Below are positions 58,495 through 64,000 of a stretch of DNA of 64,000 bases, piece after piece. The translations under genes and the position numbers were made by a program. Within the stretch, counting starts at the first letter, position 1. Every line of letters begins with the position of its first letter. A model generated the notes under the pieces. The model had not been told where the DNA came from, ran no database searches, and worked only from the letters and a program-made list of their open reading frames with translations. Source of the stretch: Chaetoceros tenuissimus (Eukaryota; Bacillariophyta; Thalassiosirophyceae; Chaetocerotales; Chaetocerotaceae); NCBI GenBank assembly GCA_021927905.1, contig BLLK01000047.1, positions 2,232,001 to 2,296,000 of the forward strand, read 5' to 3'.

Positions 58495-60753
58495 ATGGCT
58501 TCATCTATAGAAGATGCAATACGAAATGCAAGATACAACGAGGCCGTTGTAGTATCCGTTGAAGGAAATAACGAAGAGTCGCGAGAGATTGTGTTGATAG
58601 CTTCATTAGACAAACATAATGGCGGAGTTTCTTGGCAAGACGCCAGCGCTGATTCGCATCCTGATGGATTTGATGTTGGAATTCTTCGCCACTTTCGAAC
58701 AAAGCGGTGGATCGTTCCTATGTTGAACGATATTCATCGCAACAATTTATATGAAAACTCTATCCGAAAAGCTTGCAATGATGTGAAAAAAAGATTACAA
58801 GTTGGTAAATCAGAAGTCAATATTCTGGATATTGGAACCGGCACAGGTTTACTTGCTATGATGGCTGGGAGAGAGATGAATGAACAGGGTTTAAATAGCC
58901 GCATTACATCTGTAGAAATGGCTTCTGCTATGGCTCGACTGGCCAAGATGACTATTGCGGAGAATAAAATGGAAGATCAAGTTGAAATAGTTGAGAGTCA
59001 TTCCTGCGATCCATTATTCGACCCATTTTCTTCCAACAAAGCAATGTTATGTACCTCAGAATTATTAGAAACATCGCTTCTTGCAGAAGGCATCATTCCG
59101 GCAATGAGAGATGCTTGGGAACGTCATTTGGACAAAAATGCTATTGTTGTGCCACAGAAAGCAAGAGTTTATGCTCAAGTTATTGAAAGTGAAACATTAA
59201 TACATAGTCACTGTGGTCCACATCTTTCTGAACACACAGTTATATCACTATCCTCAACAAGGGATGGAAAGCCTCTTCTTAGTGGTGGAGTTCGGATACC
59301 TGTTCATGCTGGCATATTTGGTGATTCAGATTCGGAATTTCTGCTGAATCAATTCCCTACTGATTCATCAGATCCTGATATTCCTAAGTTCCTTTCAAAA
59401 ACATTTCAAGTATTTGAATTTGATTTCTCTGCTCCGGAAAAACTTCCTCCTAAAACTGGTGGATCTAACAAAATAACTTTAGAAGCTACTGGTACTGGAA
59501 TTCCACATGGTGTTCTTTTTTGGTGGGAACTTGATCTATATAACGACGAAACATACAGCACCGAGCTTGGGAAATCTCCATGGCAAGATCATTGGCAACA
59601 ATGCGTATACGCATTTGGACAAGATTGCAAAAATGTAAAGCTGGAGAAAGGATCACCCTTTGAACTTACAGCTTATCACGATGATACATCTATTGACTTC
59701 GAGATAACTAAATCATCAGAAAACCCCGTTCATCTCCATAAGCGCAAAAAACTATCAAATGAAGCAAAAAAACAAAATAGTTCCAAAGAAAACCACATTT
59801 CATACGAGCGCGCATTACAGCTAAATGATGAAAATAGACTGACTGCTTTCACAAATTCAATAGGCTATGCGATCAAACAAAAAGGACAGGATTCAATTTT
59901 GTTAGATATTTCTGACTTTTCCATTTGTGCAATTATTGCTGCAAGTACATTTGGTGCAAAGAACGTCTCTACATTGGAATCATTCTCGCATGAACTTTGT
60001 ATGTTGTCAGCAGCAGTATGTCAGGAAGGAAATAATCTTCCAAAAGAAGGAGCATCATTTTCAGTCATACATGCATATGCAGAAAATATCACACCAAATG
60101 AAGTTGGTGGTGAAGTTGATATTATATGTGCAGAACCATATTATCAATTACTGGAAGGTTGGCATTTACAGGAAGCTCTCAATTACTTTTATACTCTGAA
60201 AAATATGAAGAAAAGAGGTGTGGTGAAAAATAATGCCATATCAATTCCAGATACAGCAACAATAATGATTTGTGCTGCACAATTTGACAATGACGTTATC
60301 AAAGCACATTCAAGTATTCATCAGTCGATGCTTAAAGGATTTCACCATGATACAGTGAAAAAATATGCTGATAGGTTTCATACTTTTGATAATAAAATCT
60401 ATGCTGGTCAATACAAATGGAAAAGGCTTTCTGATAACATACCAGTTGCAAAGATTCAATATAATGGTACAGCTGAAGACATGAAAATAGATGGCGATGA
60501 TCAATGGAAATCATTTGAAATCAACGTAGAAGGAGAAATAAATGGACTTCTCTTATGGGTTGATTATGCAGTAAAGACGAGCGACAACGAACATTCGACA
60601 ATCACAACAGGGAACCACTACCATCAACAAGCATGTAGATTTCTTTCCTCTCCGAGAAAAGTAGAATCATCGTCATCAGTTGTTGCCAAGGTGAAGATTA
60701 CTTTTGATACACAAACCTTCGAAAGCCATGTTATTGATTTTGAACTCGTTTAA
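58495..60753 (+). CDS. PRMT7: Protein arginine methyltransferase 7 (PRMT7)
   Basis: 752 residues, one exon. The first unit starts RHFRTKRWIVPMLNDIHRNNLYE and has motif I NILDIGTGTGLLAMMAG (~109-124), SVEMASAMARLA and the double-E loop SELLETSLLAEGIIPA (~187). VVPQKARVYAQVIES follows, as in PRMT7. A second, degenerate unit spans the C-terminal half (ILLDISDFSICAIIAAS..., CAEPYYQLLEGWHLQEALNY), as is usual for PRMT7. The tandem arrangement and length rule out PRMT1 and PRMT5. PRMT7 makes monomethyl-arginine on histones and RNA-binding proteins. The second unit lacks an intact SAM motif, as in the family. Confidence 0.9.
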   Translation: MASSIEDAIRNARYNEAVVVSVEGNNEESREIVLIASLDKHNGGVSWQDASADSHPDGFDVGILRHFRTKRWIVPMLNDIHRNNLYENSIRKACNDVKKRLQVGKSEVNILDIGTGTGLLAMMAGREMNEQGLNSRITSVEMASAMARLAKMTIAENKMEDQVEIVESHSCDPLFDPFSSNKAMLCTSELLETSLLAEGIIPAMRDAWERHLDKNAIVVPQKARVYAQVIESETLIHSHCGPHLSEHTVISLSSTRDGKPLLSGGVRIPVHAGIFGDSDSEFLLNQFPTDSSDPDIPKFLSKTFQVFEFDFSAPEKLPPKTGGSNKITLEATGTGIPHGVLFWWELDLYNDETYSTELGKSPWQDHWQQCVYAFGQDCKNVKLEKGSPFELTAYHDDTSIDFEITKSSENPVHLHKRKKLSNEAKKQNSSKENHISYERALQLNDENRLTAFTNSIGYAIKQKGQDSILLDISDFSICAIIAASTFGAKNVSTLESFSHELCMLSAAVCQEGNNLPKEGASFSVIHAYAENITPNEVGGEVDIICAEPYYQLLEGWHLQEALNYFYTLKNMKKRGVVKNNAISIPDTATIMICAAQFDNDVIKAHSSIHQSMLKGFHHDTVKKYADRFHTFDNKIYAGQYKWKRLSDNIPVAKIQYNGTAEDMKIDGDDQWKSFEINVEGEINGLLLWVDYAVKTSDNEHSTITTGNHYHQQACRFLSSPRKVESSSSVVAKVKITFDTQTFESHVIDFELV

Positions 60754-60972
60754 TTTTTGCGCGAAAACATGAGAACCCTGTGTGATTGGAAAGATATCAT
60801 TGGTTGACACCAGAAGGGGTTCTCATCTTCCACCACCGTTCGTTGTTAAAAAAGCGAAAAAAGTTGATTTGATTCATTTAATTCTCACATTCATGCAGAC
60901 CAAGAAGTATAGGTCTAACATATAATAGGTATTTATTGCACACAAGAGAATCAATTTAGAACTTATCGAAAA

Positions 60973-62050
60973 ATGAGTAGAGCAAAGGTAGTATTAGTGG
61001 GGACAGGGAGAATGGGAGCAATCAGGGCAAAGATTCTATACTCAAACCCAAGAGTAAACTTTTGTGGAGTAGTTGATGTAAATGAAGAAGCTGCCACAAA
61101 ACTTGCAACCGTATTCAATGTAAGTTTCTTTAGAAGCGAATTTATATTGGATTACATGGTCATCAGAGATCTGACTTTGCATCCTTTTGTCTTTCTCCTA
61201 GACTAAAGCTTATACGAGCGTTTCGGCTGCAATGCAAGCAGTTGGAGGGCTTGATGGAGTGGTTGTTTGCACACCTACATTCACACATGATGCTGTCATC
61301 AGAGAGGCCGCTTCTTTTGGTCTGCACATTTTTACTGAAAAACCTGTAGAAGAGAATGAAGAAAAGGTCACTAAACTATTCAATATTTGCCGTGAGAATA
61401 ATGCAAAACTATACTGTGGTTTTCAAAGAAGATTTGATGCAACATACAAGTCTGTAGCTGATTCTGTCAGATCTGGGAAAATCGGAAAGCCACTTTCTGC
61501 TTCGATATTCTTTGCGGATCATCCTTGCCCTCCTATTGAATTTCTACTGACTGGTGGAGATATATTCATGGATCTTAGCCCACACGACGTTGACTACATT
61601 AGATACTGTCTTAACGACGAGGTTGACAGTGTTTTCGCAACTGGATCATCATCTGATGAGAAATTGAAGAATGCCGGCGTCTGCGACAATGCAACAATGG
61701 TGCTTTCATTTAAGACAGGTGCAATTGTTACTTTGACAATGAGCAGATCGGCTTCATATGGTTATGATCAAAGATGCGAAATTTTCGGTACCGAAGGTCT
61801 TGCATGTGTGAATAATGAGCATGCTGATTCCAGTATCATTTCCAATAAGGGAGGGATTCAGCAAGCAAGACTAAAACATTCCTTCCCAGAAAGATTTGAT
61901 GGGGCTTTTGCTACAGAGATTGAGATGTTTGTAGATGGTATTTTGCACAACGTAGCTTGGCCAATAAGTGAACAGGATTGCATCGCGGCGCAGAAAATCG
62001 CAGACGCTGCTAGACGCAGTGCAGAATTACACGAAGTGATCAAGCTTTAG
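60973..62050 (+). CDS. Gfo/Idh/MocA oxidoreductase, inositol 2-dehydrogenase-like (2 exons)
   Basis: Model join(60973..61119, 61202..62050), 331 residues; the 82-nt intron is GT-AG, phase 0. The Rossmann start KVVLVGTGRMGAIRAKIL binds NAD(P), and GVVVCTPTFTHDAVIREAAS, then HIFTEKPVE (catalytic Lys ~96) are typical. SPHDVDYIRYCL gives the family HDxD/H pair (~175). The C-terminal sheet (ATMVLSFKTGAIVTLTMSRSA...YGYDQRCEIFGTEG) closes the fold. Similar proteins oxidise myo-inositol at C2 or related sugars. No signal peptide, so a cytosolic role is likely. The precise substrate is inferred from resemblance only. Confidence 0.87.
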
Positions 62051-62206
62051 AAATTGAAATGAAAATTTCAAAATCATATTTTGCAATATAATTTTGGCAT
62101 TAGAATGACACTTATTATTGAAGGAATCGTAGGGGAAAAATTGATATGAAAATAAGACACATCTTAGAGAGTTAGAGTATTCCATCTTGCCGGTGTAGTA
62201 GCATCT

Positions 62207-64000
62207 CTACTTTTTTTGACCAGTTCCAAACTGAGCCAATAAAAAATTTGTAATGACTTGGTTGTATTCTTGTTCATTCTTATCCAATGTAGACATTTCT
62301 TGTGTGTAATTTTCGGAAGATGTTGAGTGTGAAGAATCATATTGGGAAAGATCTGATCGCAAATTACAACCGATATCACGCATTTCTTTCTTGATGTCCA
62401 TAATCAATGCGGCATTGTTTTGCAAAATCTGGAGGGTTTCTCTGTATTGCCTTGCAAGCTTGCAGGCTTTCTCGTTTTGTAACAGCTCCTTTGCTGATGA
62501 TTGATCATTGGCCTCGTACACACTGAAGACATTGGCAAGGTCATTATTTCCATAAGAGACATCAACGCACTCTTCAAGAGATGCGTTTGAATCTGAATGT
62601 ACCTTTGCTGGTGTAATTTTTCGTACCTTGGTGCATTGGTGATTCGCATCGTGGAATGTCGCTTGAGTCAAACTTTTGTCCTTGGTAGCTCCAGAGGTTT
62701 TGACATACTTCGAAGTTTCTTTCATCTGACTATCACAACTATAGACAGAAGGATCAAAGTAATCATTTTCTTTATCCTCGGAAGAATCAGAGAACGAGCG
62801 CGAAGGCGATGCATGGTCTCCATGGTGAGCAGTAATTTTTTCAATTACAAACTCTTCTGCATCCTGTAATTTATTATGCTTGATTCGTCCAACAAATTTG
62901 GTATTGTATTCAATGTTTGCAACTCGTTTGGATTGCCTATATTCACCAGATAAAGTTGTCGATTCATCACTAGACTCGGAAGAAGTTTCATCGCATTCGA
63001 TGTCGATATTTCTAGCATGGAGAACTTCTTTCACAAGTGCAACATCTTCTCTTTTCAAATATACTTCAATGGTTGTTAGCTCCAGTGCTTTCTTGTGTCT
63101 AATTTGGGACCTCAAAACCTGAAATAAATTGTTCTCTTCTATAGTTCTTGTAGTTATTGGTATTGATAAATTGCAACTAGTTTCGGACATACTACACACA
63201 TTCATCTTTAGGTCCTCAAAAGGTATGGCAATGTAATGACGGCCGGAGTACAGTTGCTCTAGTGTTGTATCAAGTTCAACTTTTTGGCTGAGACCCATTC
63301 CTCCTCCATCACTATAAAATGTGATGACATTACGATTGAAATCAATATATTCTACAGCATGTAGCTTCAATGTGTCTTTCATTGTAACTTTGCCATCTTT
63401 TGTAGAAACATATACCCCTGTCGGAACGACGGAGGTAATGTCCTTGTTCTGCATATCAAGCACGAGTTCACGGCTCCATTTTGTGAAGTTTGTTTCTTTG
63501 ACTGAGTTGCTCTGATGACCGAGCATCTTCAAGAATTTCTTTGGTAAAATTGGATCTGTAACCTCAATACTTTCCAAACATTCAGAAGGGACCGCGTCGA
63601 AAATGGAACGAACACTTTGAATTGCCTCCTCAGATTTCTTACTTGATTGAGAGTCTATCAGAGACAGGAACTGAAAACGAATCTTGAAAATAAATGCAAG
63701 TGAAAGCTCGATCCAAGGATAAGAATGAAGCGACGGTAAAGCTATAGCTAGATCAGCAACATGGTTGTATAGCTTATCCAGAACTTTGGAAGGAGATTTT
63801 GAAAAGTATTCCATGATCTTCTGTCCTGGAATAGCATGAAGATATCCAAGAAAAGTCATTGCCTGCTCTTCGTTTCTACAGTCGGCGTTTGACAATGCTA
63901 CCAAAAGGCCAAATACCTGTTCAAAGACCTCACAATTAGCCGTAATGATACTAGCTTTTGGCGACAATTGAAATGAATTACTGTAGAGGCCATAAATATC
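62207..64000 (-). CDS. SYCP2-like protein, C-terminal part (5' end outside window)
   Basis: The frame is open to the window edge (residues DIYGLYSNSFQ precede the first codon usually taken), so the start is outside; ~597 residues are visible. The first ~150 look like a helical armadillo-like array ending in LPKKFLKMLGHQSNSVKETNF. A beta-rich domain follows (~165-310), with KLHAVEYIDFNRNVITFYSD, KVELDTTLEQLYSG and LSIPITTRTIEENNLFQVLRSQI, which reads like the Spt16-like/PH domain of SYCP2 (WIDFNxxxxISFxI...). Then ~200 disordered charged residues and a C-terminal coiled coil (KACKLARQYRETLQILQNNAALIMDIKKEM) end the protein. Such order is known for SYCP2/Red1/ASY3-type meiotic axis proteins. 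The call rests on pattern only. Confidence 0.45.
   Translation of the reverse strand, partial: DIYGLYSNSFQLSPKASIITANCEVFEQVFGLLVALSNADCRNEEQAMTFLGYLHAIPGQKIMEYFSKSPSKVLDKLYNHVADLAIALPSLHSYPWIELSLAFIFKIRFQFLSLIDSQSSKKSEEAIQSVRSIFDAVPSECLESIEVTDPILPKKFLKMLGHQSNSVKETNFTKWSRELVLDMQNKDITSVVPTGVYVSTKDGKVTMKDTLKLHAVEYIDFNRNVITFYSDGGGMGLSQKVELDTTLEQLYSGRHYIAIPFEDLKMNVCSMSETSCNLSIPITTRTIEENNLFQVLRSQIRHKKALELTTIEVYLKREDVALVKEVLHARNIDIECDETSSESSDESTTLSGEYRQSKRVANIEYNTKFVGRIKHNKLQDAEEFVIEKITAHHGDHASPSRSFSDSSEDKENDYFDPSVYSCDSQMKETSKYVKTSGATKDKSLTQATFHDANHQCTKVRKITPAKVHSDSNASLEECVDVSYGNNDLANVFSVYEANDQSSAKELLQNEKACKLARQYRETLQILQNNAALIMDIKKEMRDIGCNLRSDLSQYDSSHSTSSENYTQEMSTLDKNEQEYNQVITNFLLAQFGTGQKK

Overview
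The window is eukaryotic nuclear DNA from a microalga, most likely a diatom. Genes are dense and lie on both strands with short gaps. Introns are short (mostly 60-100 nt) and GT-AG, the DNA is AT-rich, and several proteins are typical of photosynthetic stramenopiles. One presequence (FKBP at 51.2-52.0 kb) is cut at an A|F site in the style of the diatom plastid ASAFAP motif. Other pointers are a vWA/alpha-kinase fusion and a Golgi PAPS transporter together with a sulfotransferase. A centric diatom with a compact genome is my best guess; genus is not decidable by eye. I saw no rRNA, tRNA, CRISPR, retroelement or virus-like element.

Layout. 0-7.4 kb: 3' end of exosome nuclease DIS3, an LRAT-like protein, a Tudor/Myb protein, a JmjC/cupin protein and a Wss1-type DNA-protein crosslink protease. 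8-14 kb: alpha/beta hydrolase, SAM methyltransferase, mitochondrial methylcrotonyl-CoA carboxylase alpha, SPFH protein. 14.4-16.1 kb: two small secreted proteins sharing a C-terminal PY[GA]WG motif. 16-22 kb: PPR protein, vWA/alpha-kinase, signal peptidase subunit SPCS2. 22-28 kb: PAPS transporter (SLC35B type) followed by a recent tandem duplication of its 3' end plus a secreted cysteine-rich repeat gene; one copy is whole and the other is broken by a ~960-bp insertion. 28-36 kb: kinesin-14, Rab1, a UBE2Q-type E2 and a small secreted protein. 36-43 kb: a large four-exon membrane glycoprotein, an ARM-like protein and a membrane zincin with UIM-like repeats. 43-54 kb: splicing factor YJU2, a small three-exon gene, FkbM methyltransferase, tubulin cofactor C, a beta-helix membrane protein, plastid FKBP, M50B-like peptidase, pyroglutamyl peptidase. 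54-64 kb: protein kinase, sulfotransferase, PRMT7, Gfo/Idh/MocA dehydrogenase, and the 3' part of a protein that resembles the meiotic axis protein SYCP2.

Most genes are unrelated housekeeping or lineage-specific genes and do not form a pathway cluster. The functional links that can be argued are sulfation (PAPS transporter at 22.4 kb and sulfotransferase at 56.8 kb) and secretion (SPCS2, Rab1 and several secreted or membrane proteins). Spliced models were assembled by reading donor and acceptor sites and checking phase; starts were moved to the first ATG where an open frame began with a non-ATG codon.
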